Source: Xanthomonas citri pv. mangiferaeindicae (GTDB lineage: Bacteria > Pseudomonadota > Gammaproteobacteria > Xanthomonadales > Xanthomonadaceae). From it: a DNA stretch of 64,000 nt. The notes below the pieces were generated by a model. The model was not told where the DNA came from and did no database searches. It saw nothing but the letters and a program-made list of their open reading frames with translations. Positions 46,227 to 54,955 of this stretch are shown piece by piece. Within the stretch, counting starts at the first letter, position 1; the number at the start of each line of letters is the position of its first letter. A program made the translations under genes and the position numbers. The DNA is taken from contig CP016836.1 in NCBI GenBank assembly GCA_002240395.1, positions 62,001 to 126,000 on the forward strand, written 5' to 3'.

Positions 46227-46715
46227 CTATACCCGCGAGTACGACCAGGATTGCATGGCACCGTTCCGATACGGCATCACGCCGTGGAAGGCGCGCGGAT
46301 CGTCGTCGAAGACCAGCGGCAGGAACTGGCGGTCGCCGTCCCAAAGCGGCAGATCGAGCACGCGATCGGCCTCGACCCATTCCAGCGTGCCTTCAGGGTT
46401 GGCGGTCAACGGCGTGCCATGCCAGGCGTCGATGACGAACACGAAGCCCAGCCAGTCCTCGCCGTTGCGACCGAAGCCCGGCCAGCTGACGGTGCCGCGC
46501 AGGCGCAGGCTGTCGCACTCGATGCCTGCTTCCTCGCGGATTTCCCGGCGCATGCCGGCGACCACGTCCTCGTCGCGCTCGATCTTGCCGCCCAGACCGT
46601 TGTACTTGCCCAGGTGCTGATCGCCGGGCCGCGCATTGCGATGGATCATCAGCACCCGTCGGCGATCGGGGGACAGCACATAGCCGAGCGTGGCGACGAT
46701 CGGGGTGTAAGGCAT
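46227..46715 (-). CDS. Nudix hydrolase (MutT/8-oxo-dGTP type)
   Basis: A 162-residue Nudix protein. The Nudix box GX5EX7REUXEEXGU is seen as GGKIERDEDVVAGMRREIRE followed by EAGI. The N-terminus is PIVATLGYVLSPDRRRVLMI, and WLGFVFVIDAW and WVEADRVLDLPLWDGDRQFL follow. Relatives remove 8-oxo-dGTP or other nucleotides. It lies downstream of dapE on the same strand with a 70-nt gap. Confidence 0.9.
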   Translation of the reverse strand: MPYTPIVATLGYVLSPDRRRVLMIHRNARPGDQHLGKYNGLGGKIERDEDVVAGMRREIREEAGIECDSLRLRGTVSWPGFGRNGEDWLGFVFVIDAWHGTPLTANPEGTLEWVEADRVLDLPLWDGDRQFLPLVFDDDPRAFHGVMPYRNGAMQSWSYSRV

Positions 46716-46785
46716 CGGGCTCGGGCCTGCATCGGGAAGCCGGGCATTGTAGCGAGCCCCGCCGCAGATCCTGTCGTGCTGGCGC

Positions 46786-47928
46786 TCAGCCGGGCGCGGC
46801 GGGCAGCAGCAACCGCGCCACCAGCGTCTCATACAGCGCCGGCAGCGCTTCGAGATCGGCGACGCGGACGTGCTCGTCGACCTGATGGATGCTGGCGTTG
46901 ACCGGACCGATCTCGATGCATTGCGCGCCCAGCGGCGCGATGAAGCGGGCATCGGACGTGCCGCCACCGGTGCTTTCGTCGGGCGCGCTGCCGGCAAAGG
47001 CCGTCAGCACCTCGCGCGCCGCCGCACGCAGTGACCCTTCCGGGGTGTGGAACGGCTCGCCGCTGCGATGCCAGTCGAGCGTGCAATCCAGGCCATGCCG
47101 CGCCAACAGTGCGGCGATCTCGGCCTCCAACCGCGGCGCGTCCCAATGCGGGTTGTAACGCAGGTTGAACTGCACCGTCGCACTGCCGGGGATCACATTC
47201 GTCGCGCCAGTGCCGGCGGCGATGTTGCTGACCTGCAGGCTGGTGGGCGGGAACGAGTCGAAACCCTCGTCCCAGTGCCGGCCGACGAGTTCGGCCAGCG
47301 CCGGCGCCAGCAGGTGGATCGGGTTGCGCGCCTTGTCCGGATAGGCCACATGGCCCTGGACGCCGTGCACGGTCAAGGTGGCCGACAGGCTGCCGCGCCG
47401 GCCCACGCGCAGCAGATCGCCCAGGCACCGGGTCGACGACGGCTCGCCGGTGATGCACCAATCGATGCGCGTGCCGCGCTCGGCGAACGTGCGCGCGACC
47501 CGGCGCACGCCGTCGATCGCCGCGCCTTCCTCGTCGGAGGTCAGCAGCACCGCCAGCGTACCGGGATGCTCGGGATGCGCGGCGACGAAGCGCTCGGCGG
47601 CGATCACGAATGCGGCGACGCTCCCCTTCATATCGGCCGCCCCGCGCCCGTACAGCAGGCCGTCGCGGATCTCGGGCACGAAGGGATCCGATGCCCAATC
47701 TGTGACCGGACCGCTCGGCACCACGTCGGTATGGCCGAGCAGCACCAGCACCGGCCCACCGGTCCCATGCGTGGCCCAGAGATTGTCGACGTCGCCAAAG
47801 CGCAGCGATTCGATCGCAAAGCCCGCCTCGGCCAGGCGCCCGGCGAGCAGCGCCTGGCAGCCGGCATCGTCGGGCGTCACCGAGCGGCGAGCGATCAGGT
47901 CACAGGTGAGATCGAGAACATCGGACAT
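46786..47928 (-). CDS. dapE: Succinyl-diaminopimelate desuccinylase
   Basis: Di-zinc M20 hydrolase in lysine/diaminopimelate synthesis, giving LL-DAP and succinate. The 380-residue protein has the metal-site motifs GHTDVVP, GRGAADMKGSVAAF and the catalytic Glu in TSDEEGAA, with a lid domain around GHVAYPDKARNPIHLLAP and the C-terminal TGGGTSDARFIAP. It follows dapD and the arsC-like gene on the same strand, as in Xanthomonas. Confidence 0.97.
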   Translation of the reverse strand: MSDVLDLTCDLIARRSVTPDDAGCQALLAGRLAEAGFAIESLRFGDVDNLWATHGTGGPVLVLLGHTDVVPSGPVTDWASDPFVPEIRDGLLYGRGAADMKGSVAAFVIAAERFVAAHPEHPGTLAVLLTSDEEGAAIDGVRRVARTFAERGTRIDWCITGEPSSTRCLGDLLRVGRRGSLSATLTVHGVQGHVAYPDKARNPIHLLAPALAELVGRHWDEGFDSFPPTSLQVSNIAAGTGATNVIPGSATVQFNLRYNPHWDAPRLEAEIAALLARHGLDCTLDWHRSGEPFHTPEGSLRAAAREVLTAFAGSAPDESTGGGTSDARFIAPLGAQCIEIGPVNASIHQVDEHVRVADLEALPALYETLVARLLLPAAPG

Positions 47929-48025
47929 GGCAGCTCGCTTGGGACACGATCAGTGCACACACACCGGGGTTGGCCCGGCAGGATGGCATAGCACGCCCGC
48001 CGGGAGACTTGCGCCGGAGCGCTTT

Positions 48026-48382
48026 TTAGTCGATGCCGAAGCGCTTCTTGAAGCCGTTGTCGCTGAAGCCCTGGGTGACCGTGCCGTCCTCGGTGACCAC
48101 GACCGGGCGCCGGATCAGCTGCGGGTATTCGCGCAACAGCAGCTTCCATTCCGCCTCACTGGCCGCACCCTTGCGGTTGTCGGGCAACTGCCGCCACGTG
48201 GTCGAGGACTTGTTGACCATCGCCTCGAAACCGCCCAACTGCCCAGCCCAGGCGACCAGCGTCTCGGGTGTCGGCTTGTCATCGCGGTAGTCGACGAACG
48301 TGTGCGCGACACCGAAGCGATCAAGCCATTTGCGCGCCTTCTTGCAGGTATCGCAGTTCTTCAGGCCGTAGAGCGTGGTCAT
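48026..48382 (-). CDS. ArsC/Spx-family protein (YffB type)
   Basis: A 118-residue thioredoxin-fold protein with the N-terminal redox motif YGLKNCDTCKKARKWL (CxxC) and the Spx/ArsC-like C-terminus ending in LIRRPVVVTEDGTVTQGFSD. The YffB group is not an arsenate reductase in E. coli, and the family is usually encoded near dapE, as here. A role as a glutathione-dependent thiol reductase is inferred from the family. The start is the ATG at 48380-48382. Confidence 0.9.
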   Translation of the reverse strand: MTTLYGLKNCDTCKKARKWLDRFGVAHTFVDYRDDKPTPETLVAWAGQLGGFEAMVNKSSTTWRQLPDNRKGAASEAEWKLLLREYPQLIRRPVVVTEDGTVTQGFSDNGFKKRFGID

Positions 48383-48437
48383 GGGAGAGTCCTTGAACAA
48401 GCGCCGGGACCGACCCGGCATGAGGTCGTCGGCCGGC

Positions 48438-49271
48438 TCAGTCGGCCAGGCCGCGCAGCAACTCGTTGACCGAGGTCTTGCTGCGGGTCTTTTCATCGAC
48501 CTGCTTGACGATGACCGCGCAGTACAGCGAATGCGAGCCGTCCTTGGCCGGCAGCTGGCCCGAGACCACGACGCTGCCCGGCGGCACGTAACCGTAGGAG
48601 ATCTCGCCGGTCGCGCGGTCGTAGATGCGCGTCGACTGGCCGAGGAACACGCCCATGCCAATCACGCTGTGGTGACCGACGACGACACCCTCGACGACCT
48701 CCGAGCGCGCGCCGATGAAGCAGTGGTCCTCGATGATCGTCGGGCTGGCCTGCAGCGGCTCGAGTACGCCGCCAATGCCGGCGCCGCCCGACAGATGCAC
48801 ATGCTTGCCGATCTGCGCGCACGAGCCCACCGTGGCCCAGGTGTCGACCATCGTGCCCTCGCCCACGTAAGCGCCGATGTTGACGAAGCTCGGCATCAGC
48901 ACCACGTCGCGGCCGAAGTAAGTGCCGCGGCGCACCGCGGCGCCCGGCACCACGCGCACGCCGGCGGCCTTGAAACGCGCTTCATCGAAACCGGCAAAGC
49001 GCGCCTCGACCTTGTCCCAAAACGGTGCGGGCTGGGCGTCGATCACCGCCATGTCGTTGCTGCGGAAGTACAGCAGCACCGCCTTCTTGAGCCACTCGTT
49101 GACCTGCCAGCCGCCGTTGCCATCAGGCTGGGCGACGCGCAGCTCGCCCGACTCCAGGCCGGCCATCGCCTGTTCGACCGCCGGTTTGACCGCATCGCCG
49201 ATCTCCTGGGCGGTGAGCTCGGCGCGACGCGCGAACGCGTCCTCGATCAATGTCTGCAGCGCGTGGGTCAT
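48438..49271 (-). CDS. dapD: 2,3,4,5-tetrahydropyridine-2,6-dicarboxylate N-succinyltransferase
   Basis: DapD adds succinyl from succinyl-CoA to tetrahydrodipicolinate, the step before DapC/DapE. The 277-residue protein has an N-terminal helical domain and a left-handed beta-helix of hexapeptide repeats (VRRGTYFGRDVVLMPSFVNI, AQIGKHVHLSGGAGIGGVLE, NPTIIEDHCFIGARSEVVEG). The family's acidic residues at the active site are kept. It is 30 nt downstream of glnD. Confidence 0.96.
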   Translation of the reverse strand: MTHALQTLIEDAFARRAELTAQEIGDAVKPAVEQAMAGLESGELRVAQPDGNGGWQVNEWLKKAVLLYFRSNDMAVIDAQPAPFWDKVEARFAGFDEARFKAAGVRVVPGAAVRRGTYFGRDVVLMPSFVNIGAYVGEGTMVDTWATVGSCAQIGKHVHLSGGAGIGGVLEPLQASPTIIEDHCFIGARSEVVEGVVVGHHSVIGMGVFLGQSTRIYDRATGEISYGYVPPGSVVVSGQLPAKDGSHSLYCAVIVKQVDEKTRSKTSVNELLRGLAD

Positions 49272-49301
49272 GGCGGATCTTCGTGGGGAAAAACAGGGGC
49301 G

Positions 49302-51917
49302 CTATCGTGCCATGTCACCGTCGATCGAAGCGAGCAATGCAGTGCGCAGCGTCTCCTGCGCCGCCTCGTCGAGCGGCTGGCCGTCGGCGCCGACGAGCCG
49401 GAACACGTCCTCGACGCGTTCGCCGAACGTCGCCACGCGCGCATCGTGTACGCGAATGCCGTGCTGGCGCAGCACATGGGCGACATCGGCCAGCAGGCCC
49501 GGCCGGTCGGTGCACACCAGGCTGAAGACTGTGTGTCGTCCGTCGGCACCGGGATTGAATTCGATGCGTGGCGGCACGCGGAAGTGCCGCAGGTGACGCG
49601 GCTGGGCACGACGCGCCGGGCGCAGATCGAGCGCCCCGCCGAGCACGGTGGCGAGCTTGCGCTCGATCGCGGTCAGTTCCAGCGGATTGCGCGTGTCCAT
49701 CGGCAACACCTGGAAGACGTCGAAGATCGTGCCGCCCGGCCCGTCAAGCGCACGTGCCTGCTGGATCGCCAGACCCAGACGGTCGAGCGTGATCACGATC
49801 GCCGAGAACAGGCCGTCGCGATCGGGCGAATGCACGAACACCTCCAGCGCCTGCGCCCCGGCCGCGAGCCGGCGCACACGCACCACCAGCCCGCCCTGGG
49901 CACTGTCGCGCAGCGCCAGCGCCTGCCAGACCACCTGGTCGGCGCGCCCGCGCAGGAAACTCTCCTGCGGAATCCGCGCGAACAGGACGTCGGCCTGGGC
50001 ATCGTCGATGCCGTGAGCCGAGAGCAGCCCGCGGGCGCGGTCGCGCGCTTCGGCGATACGCTCGATCGCCGCCACCGGGTGCTCGAGGCCCCGGCGCAGC
50101 GCCAGCCGCGTGGCACTGCGCAGATCGGTCAGCAGCCGGTCCTTCCAGGCGTTCCACAGCTTGGGCGAGGTGCCGGCGATGTCGGCGCAGGTCAGCAGGT
50201 ACAGGTAATCCAGCCGTTCGCGGTCGGCGACCTCGGCGGCGAACTTGTGGATCACGGCCGGGTCGGAGATGTCGAGCTTCTGCGCGCTGGTCGACATCAG
50301 CAGGTGGCGCCGCACCAGCCATTCCACCAGCGCGGTGTCGGTCTCGCCCAGCCCATGGCCCTCGCAGAACGCGCGCGCATCGACCGCGCCCAGTTCCGAA
50401 TGGTCGCCGCCGCGCCCCTTGCCGATGTCGTGGAACAGGCCGGCCAGCAGCAACAGTTCGGGCTTGCGCAACTGCGGCCACACTTCGTGCGCGGTGGAGA
50501 ACCGCTCGTCCGGCGCCTCGGAGGCGAAACTGGCGATGTTGCGCAGCACCGCCAGCGTGTGTTGATCGACGGTGTAGGCGTGGAACAGGTCGAACTGCAT
50601 CCGCCCGGTGACATTGGCGAACTCGGGAATCCACACGCCCAGCACGCCGAGCCTGGCCATGCGCTCGAGCGTACGCACCGGCGTGGGCCCACGCAGCAGG
50701 GCCATGAACTGCTCGCGCAGCACCGGCGAGGCGCTGCGCCACGACGGCAACGCGTGCAACGATTCGGCCAGCGCGCGCGCGGTCTGCGAGTGCAGGCCGC
50801 GCAGCTCCTGCCGGTCGGCCCAGATCGCGAACAGATCGAACACCCGCGCGATGTCGCCGCCGGGCCAGACATCGTCGCGCGCCACCAGGTAGCCGCGCTG
50901 CACGCCGAACTCGGCATCGAGCGGCCGCAGCGCGCCCTCGCCCTCGATCTGTTCCTCGAAGCGCTGCAGCAGGCGTTCGCTGATCCGCTGTACCACCGCG
51001 GCACTGCGGTAGAACTCCTGCATCATCTTCTCGACCAGCGGGTTGTCGGCCTGTTCGACATGGTGCAGCCGCGCGGCCAGCGCCTTCTGGTAATCGAAGC
51101 GCAGCCGCTCCTCGGCCTTGCCGGCGACCAAGTGCAGCCCGAAGCGCAGCCGCGAGAGCGTGCGCCGCTCGCGTTCGAGCGTGGCGTGCTCGTCGACCCC
51201 GAGCTGGCCGAGCGCAATCAGCTCTTCCAGGCCGTAGATGCCGAGGACGCGGCGCGCCATCCAGCGCAGGTTGTGCACGTCGCGCAGGCCGCCGGGGCCG
51301 TCCTTGATGTTGGGCTCGAGGTTGTCGGCGGTGTCGCCGAAGCGCGCGTGGCGGACTTCGAGCTCGCGCCGCTTGGCGTGGAAAAACTCGGCCGCCGGCC
51401 AGACCTTCGGGTCGGCGATCGCATCCATCAGCGCGCGCACTTCGCCGATATTGGCCAGCAGCGGACGCGCCTCCAGCAGCGCGGTCAGCACCGTCGCATC
51501 GGCGGCTGCCTCGGTGCACTCCGCAAAGCTGCGCACCGCATGGCCGACCGGCAGCCCCAGGTCCCACAACAGCGCCAGCATCCGACTCAGCGCCTGTGCG
51601 TGCGCGGCCTGCACCTGCGGCTCGCCGACGATGAGCAGGTCGATGTCCGAATGCGGGAACAGTTCGCCGCGGCCGTACCCCCCGACCGCGAACAGCGCCA
51701 GCACCGCCTCGCCGGGAATACAGCGCGCCCAGGCCTTGCGCACCCAACCGTCGACGGCGTTGGCGCGTGCGGCCAGCAGCCGATCGATGTGCTGGCCGGC
51801 GTCGAAGCCCTGGATCAGCCGCGCGTCGTGCGCGGCGAGCGCGTCGCGCGCCTCCGCTACCCAGGCCGCGTCGCCGACGTCGGCGGCAGGTGCGGTGGCG
51901 GCGGTGCGCTCGCCCAC
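49302..51917 (-). CDS. glnD: Bifunctional uridylyltransferase/uridylyl-removing enzyme GlnD
   Basis: GlnD senses glutamine and (de)uridylylates PII proteins to control nitrogen metabolism. The 871-residue protein has the nucleotidyltransferase motif FAVGGYGRGELFPHSDIDLL, the HD domain with LFHDIGKGRGGDHSELGA, and two C-terminal ACT domains (VFVHSPDRDGLFSAI and VFSLVCTDRPGLLADV). The start is a GTG (51915-51917) separated by 1 nt from the map stop, so the two are translationally coupled. The length is close to the E. coli enzyme (890). Confidence 0.96.
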   Translation of the reverse strand: MGERTAATAPAADVGDAAWVAEARDALAAHDARLIQGFDAGQHIDRLLAARANAVDGWVRKAWARCIPGEAVLALFAVGGYGRGELFPHSDIDLLIVGEPQVQAAHAQALSRMLALLWDLGLPVGHAVRSFAECTEAAADATVLTALLEARPLLANIGEVRALMDAIADPKVWPAAEFFHAKRRELEVRHARFGDTADNLEPNIKDGPGGLRDVHNLRWMARRVLGIYGLEELIALGQLGVDEHATLERERRTLSRLRFGLHLVAGKAEERLRFDYQKALAARLHHVEQADNPLVEKMMQEFYRSAAVVQRISERLLQRFEEQIEGEGALRPLDAEFGVQRGYLVARDDVWPGGDIARVFDLFAIWADRQELRGLHSQTARALAESLHALPSWRSASPVLREQFMALLRGPTPVRTLERMARLGVLGVWIPEFANVTGRMQFDLFHAYTVDQHTLAVLRNIASFASEAPDERFSTAHEVWPQLRKPELLLLAGLFHDIGKGRGGDHSELGAVDARAFCEGHGLGETDTALVEWLVRRHLLMSTSAQKLDISDPAVIHKFAAEVADRERLDYLYLLTCADIAGTSPKLWNAWKDRLLTDLRSATRLALRRGLEHPVAAIERIAEARDRARGLLSAHGIDDAQADVLFARIPQESFLRGRADQVVWQALALRDSAQGGLVVRVRRLAAGAQALEVFVHSPDRDGLFSAIVITLDRLGLAIQQARALDGPGGTIFDVFQVLPMDTRNPLELTAIERKLATVLGGALDLRPARRAQPRHLRHFRVPPRIEFNPGADGRHTVFSLVCTDRPGLLADVAHVLRQHGIRVHDARVATFGERVEDVFRLVGADGQPLDEAAQETLRTALLASIDGDMAR

Positions 51918-51918
51918 G

Positions 51919-52701
51919 TCAGAGGAACGCGTCGTTGTCGTCGCCCGGAATCCGGGTCAACACGTCGACGCCGTCGGCGGTGACCGCGACCGTGTGCTCC
52001 CACTGCGCCGAGAGCTTGCGGTCCTTGGTGACCACCGTCCACCCGTCGGGCAGCACCTTGGTGAAGCGCGTGCCCTCGTTGATCATCGGCTCGATCGTGA
52101 AGGTCATGCCTTCCTTGAGCACGACGCCGGTGCCCGGCGTGCCGTAGTGCAGCACCTGCGGCTCGTCGTGGTAGACCTTGCCGATGCCGTGGCCGCAGTA
52201 CTCGCGCACGACGCTGAAACGCTCGCTTTCGGCGTACTTCTGGATCGCGTGGCCGACATCGCCGAGCGTGGCGCCCGGCCGTACCGCGCGGATGCCGCGC
52301 CACATCGCCTCGCGGGTCACCTCGACCAGCCGTTTGGCCATCACCGACGGTGTGCCGACGAAATACATGCGGCTGGTGTCGCCGTGCCAGCCATCCTTGA
52401 TGACGGTCACGTCGATATTGATGATGTCCCCGTCCTTGAGCACCTTGGCATCGCTCGGGATGCCGTGGCAGATGACATTGTTGGCCGAGATGCAGGTGGT
52501 CTTGGGATAGCCCTTGTAGCCGACGTTCGCCGGGATCGCGCCCTGTACGTTGACGATGTGCTCGTAGCAGATGCGGTCGAGCTCGTCGGTGGTCACCCCG
52601 GGTTTGACGTGCGGGGCGACGATCTGCAGGACTTCGGCGGCCAGGCGGCCGGCCACGCGCATCTTCTCGATCTCGTCGGGCGTCTTGGTCTGAATGCTCA
52701 T
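51919..52701 (-). CDS. map: Methionine aminopeptidase type I
   Basis: Removes the N-terminal Met from nascent proteins. The 260-residue protein carries the dinuclear metal ligands of the family in DIINIDVTVIKDGWHGDTSRMY (Asp, Asp), YCGHGIGKVYH (His), FTIEPM (Glu) and QWEHTVAV (Glu). The ATG at 52699-52701 gives the standard MSIQTKTPDEIEKMR start. No Shine-Dalgarno precedes it. It is first of map-glnD-dapD-arsC-like-dapE. Confidence 0.96.
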   Translation of the reverse strand: MSIQTKTPDEIEKMRVAGRLAAEVLQIVAPHVKPGVTTDELDRICYEHIVNVQGAIPANVGYKGYPKTTCISANNVICHGIPSDAKVLKDGDIINIDVTVIKDGWHGDTSRMYFVGTPSVMAKRLVEVTREAMWRGIRAVRPGATLGDVGHAIQKYAESERFSVVREYCGHGIGKVYHDEPQVLHYGTPGTGVVLKEGMTFTIEPMINEGTRFTKVLPDGWTVVTKDRKLSAQWEHTVAVTADGVDVLTRIPGDDNDAFL

Positions 52702-53032
52702 CCGGCCATTATCGCAGATCGCTCCGGCCTGCCGCGCGCGGGGCCGCGGCATCCGGCATGGCACGCCCATGGCCACGGGTCACCAACCGACTCACGGCCC
52801 CTTCACCGACGGGCGTTTCAGTATGGCTGCGCACAGGATGCACTGCCTTTTTGATGAATACGCAGTGACGCTGCCGGGCCGCAACGGCCTCGGGCAGCGC
52901 GGACAGGAGACCGCCATTGGACGCCGACATTGCCACCGCGGCCCTGCCGCCCCAGCGTCCAGCTTTCGACGACCGCACGCCGGTCGCTCCTCGCCCGCAT
53001 GTCCTTCCGATCCCACAAGACGGAGATGTCCC
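52702..53032. other. Intergenic region between map and the pilus operon
   Basis: No gene is supported in these 331 nt. On the minus strand a -10-like GATAAT (52713-52708) lies directly before the map start. On the plus side an inverted repeat CACTGC / GCAGTG flanks an A/T-rich stretch (about 52841-52868) that could hold the pilus promoter, but no clear -35/-10 pair was found. Confidence 0.4.
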
Positions 53033-53575
53033 ATGCGCTTGATGCCATTGACCGCCGCCGCCCTGCTTGGGTTGTGTGGTACGACCGCCCAGGCCGAGAT
53101 CACCGGACAGATCGACGCCACCATGACTTTGCAGGCCGGCTGCATCATCAACGGCGTCGACACCGCCGACGGAGGCAGCGTCGGCACCCTGGGCACGCTC
53201 GATTTCGGCACCGAGACCACCGTCTTCGACCAGGCCGATGCCGAGGTGCAGAACGCGGGCAGCGCAATCACGATCCGGTGCTCGGAAGGCGTGGCCCCGA
53301 GCATCACCTTCGATGGCGGGCTCAATCCCGGGGCCGCACCCGACGGCGACGGCAGCCGCGCCCTGGCGCTGCAGGGCGGCGCGGACGCACGTTTCATCAG
53401 CTATGAGCTGTACTCCGACGCCGGCCGCTCGACGGTGATCGCCGAGGGTGCCGCGCTGACACTGCCGGCCGACGGCAGCGCGCAGACGGTGAACGTCTAC
53501 GGGCGTGCCTTCGGTGGCGCCGCACTGCTGCCGGGCACCTACACCGATGTCATCGGCGTCGTGATCACGCTCTAA
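53033..53575 (+). CDS. Spore coat U (SCPU)-domain pilin subunit, major-type
   Basis: A 180-residue secreted subunit of an archaic (Csu-like) chaperone-usher pilus. The signal peptide is MRLMPLTAAALLGLCGTTAQA (cleavage near residue 21). A mature SCPU domain with one Cys pair (LQAGCIING and ITIRCSEGV), LGTLDFGTE and the C-terminal strand PGTYTDVIGVVITL, typical for donor-strand exchange, follows. A GGAG ribosome binding site precedes the ATG. It is the first of five same-strand genes and is closest to CsuA/B in layout. Confidence 0.87.
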   Translation: MRLMPLTAAALLGLCGTTAQAEITGQIDATMTLQAGCIINGVDTADGGSVGTLGTLDFGTETTVFDQADAEVQNAGSAITIRCSEGVAPSITFDGGLNPGAAPDGDGSRALALQGGADARFISYELYSDAGRSTVIAEGAALTLPADGSAQTVNVYGRAFGGAALLPGTYTDVIGVVITL

Positions 53576-53581
53576 GCAGCC

Positions 53582-54148
53582 GTGGCGCGCGCATCCCTGC
53601 ACGCCGGCACGCCACATGCTGGGGCTCGCGTCGCCGGCGCGCTGTTCGCGGGCCTGCTGACGCTGGTGCCCTGGGGATTGGGCGCCCAGACCCAGGCCAC
53701 CTTCCCGGTCTCGGCCACGGTGATTCCGGGCTGCGCGATCGACGGCCTGGGCAGCAGCGGCGCCGCGGGCGTGATGGCGACGCTCGATTTCGGTACCGAC
53801 AGTGCACTGTCGAGCGCCGTGCGCACGGCCAATGCCGGCGCCACGCAGGTCGTCACGCTGCGCTGCACAGCCGGGGTGGTGATGCGCATGCGCATCGACG
53901 GCGGCGCGCATGCGGCCGGGGGAGTGCGGCAACTGCGTCATGCCTCGGTCGATCGCCGCATCCCGTACCGGTTGTATCGCGATGCTGCATTCACCCAGGA
54001 AATCGCGATCGATCAGGCGCAGGCGATCACCGTACCCGGCAGCGGATTGCTCGGCGTCTCATTGCCGGTCCACGGCCGGCTGGCACTGCCTGGAGACGCC
54101 CTGCCCGGGACCTACACCGATACCGTCACCGTGACGCTGGACTGGTGA
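53582..54148 (+). CDS. Second SCPU-domain pilin subunit
   Basis: A 188-residue secreted pilin, starting at a GTG 6 nt after the first pilin gene. The signal peptide ends near GLGAQT. The SCPU domain has the Cys pair VIPGCAIDG and VTLRCTAGV, MATLDFGTD, RIPYRLYRDAAF and the final PGTYTDTVTVTLDW. It resembles minor pilins of Csu-type systems; the order suggests an adaptor or second shaft subunit. Confidence 0.83.
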   Translation: MARASLHAGTPHAGARVAGALFAGLLTLVPWGLGAQTQATFPVSATVIPGCAIDGLGSSGAAGVMATLDFGTDSALSSAVRTANAGATQVVTLRCTAGVVMRMRIDGGAHAAGGVRQLRHASVDRRIPYRLYRDAAFTQEIAIDQAQAITVPGSGLLGVSLPVHGRLALPGDALPGTYTDTVTVTLDW

Positions 54149-54181
54149 GGCCCTGCGCCTGGCCATCGACAAGGACCTGTC

Positions 54182-54955
54182 ATGCCGATCCATCCCTGCC
54201 GCCAAGGCCCAACTTGCGCCATTGTCCGCTGGCTGATCGCCGCAATGCTGGCGCTGGCGGCGACCGCGAGCCCTGCAGCCAATTCGCTGCTGATCTGGCC
54301 GGTCAATCCGACCATCCGGCCCGGCGAACAGGCCGCCGCGCTGTGGATCGAGAACCAAGGGCGGACCACCGCGCACCTGCAACTGCGCGTGTTCGCCTGG
54401 CAACAGGTCGATGGCGAGGACGACTATCGCGTCCAGCACGACATCGTCGGATCGCCGCCGATGACTCGTATCGCGCCGGGCCAGCGGCAGTTGGTCCGGC
54501 TGACCCGGACCGCGCCAACGCCGGTGCCCCGCGAGCTCGCCTACCGGGTCGTGGTCGACGAGATTCCCGTCCAGGCGTCGGACACGGCCCAGGCGGATAC
54601 GCCGGCCGGGGTGCGCTTCCAGTTCCGCTACTCGATCCCGCTGTTCGTCCTCGGCGAGACCGCCGCACACGACGGGCCGCAACTGGCATGGACGCTCGAG
54701 CAACGCGAGGGCCGGACCTTTTTGCTGGTGCACAACCACGGCCACCGCCATGCGCGCCTGACCGGCCTGGGGTTCCGCCGGCAGCGCGGTGCGCACGTCC
54801 CCTTGCAGAACGCGCAACTGGGGTATGTGCTGGCCGGCAGCGTCGCGCGCTGGGCCCTGACCGATGCCGCGCAGGCCGAAGGCACGCTTGAGGCGCATGT
54901 GGACGATCACCGCCGCCTGCGCACGATTCCTCGCATGTCAGGGTCGGATCGCTGA
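54182..54955 (+). CDS. Periplasmic pilus assembly chaperone (PapD-like, archaic class)
   Basis: A 257-residue chaperone with a signal peptide ending near SPAA. The N-terminal Ig domain starts LLIWPVNPTIRPGEQAAALWIENQG, with the conserved Arg/Lys region and hydrophobic G1-like strand (RQLVRLTRTAPTPVPRELAYRVVVDEIP), and a second domain follows. It caps SCPU subunits and delivers them to the usher. It is 33 nt after the second pilin gene and overlaps the usher start (TGATG). Confidence 0.88.
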   Translation: MPIHPCRQGPTCAIVRWLIAAMLALAATASPAANSLLIWPVNPTIRPGEQAAALWIENQGRTTAHLQLRVFAWQQVDGEDDYRVQHDIVGSPPMTRIAPGQRQLVRLTRTAPTPVPRELAYRVVVDEIPVQASDTAQADTPAGVRFQFRYSIPLFVLGETAAHDGPQLAWTLEQREGRTFLLVHNHGHRHARLTGLGFRRQRGAHVPLQNAQLGYVLAGSVARWALTDAAQAEGTLEAHVDDHRRLRTIPRMSGSDR

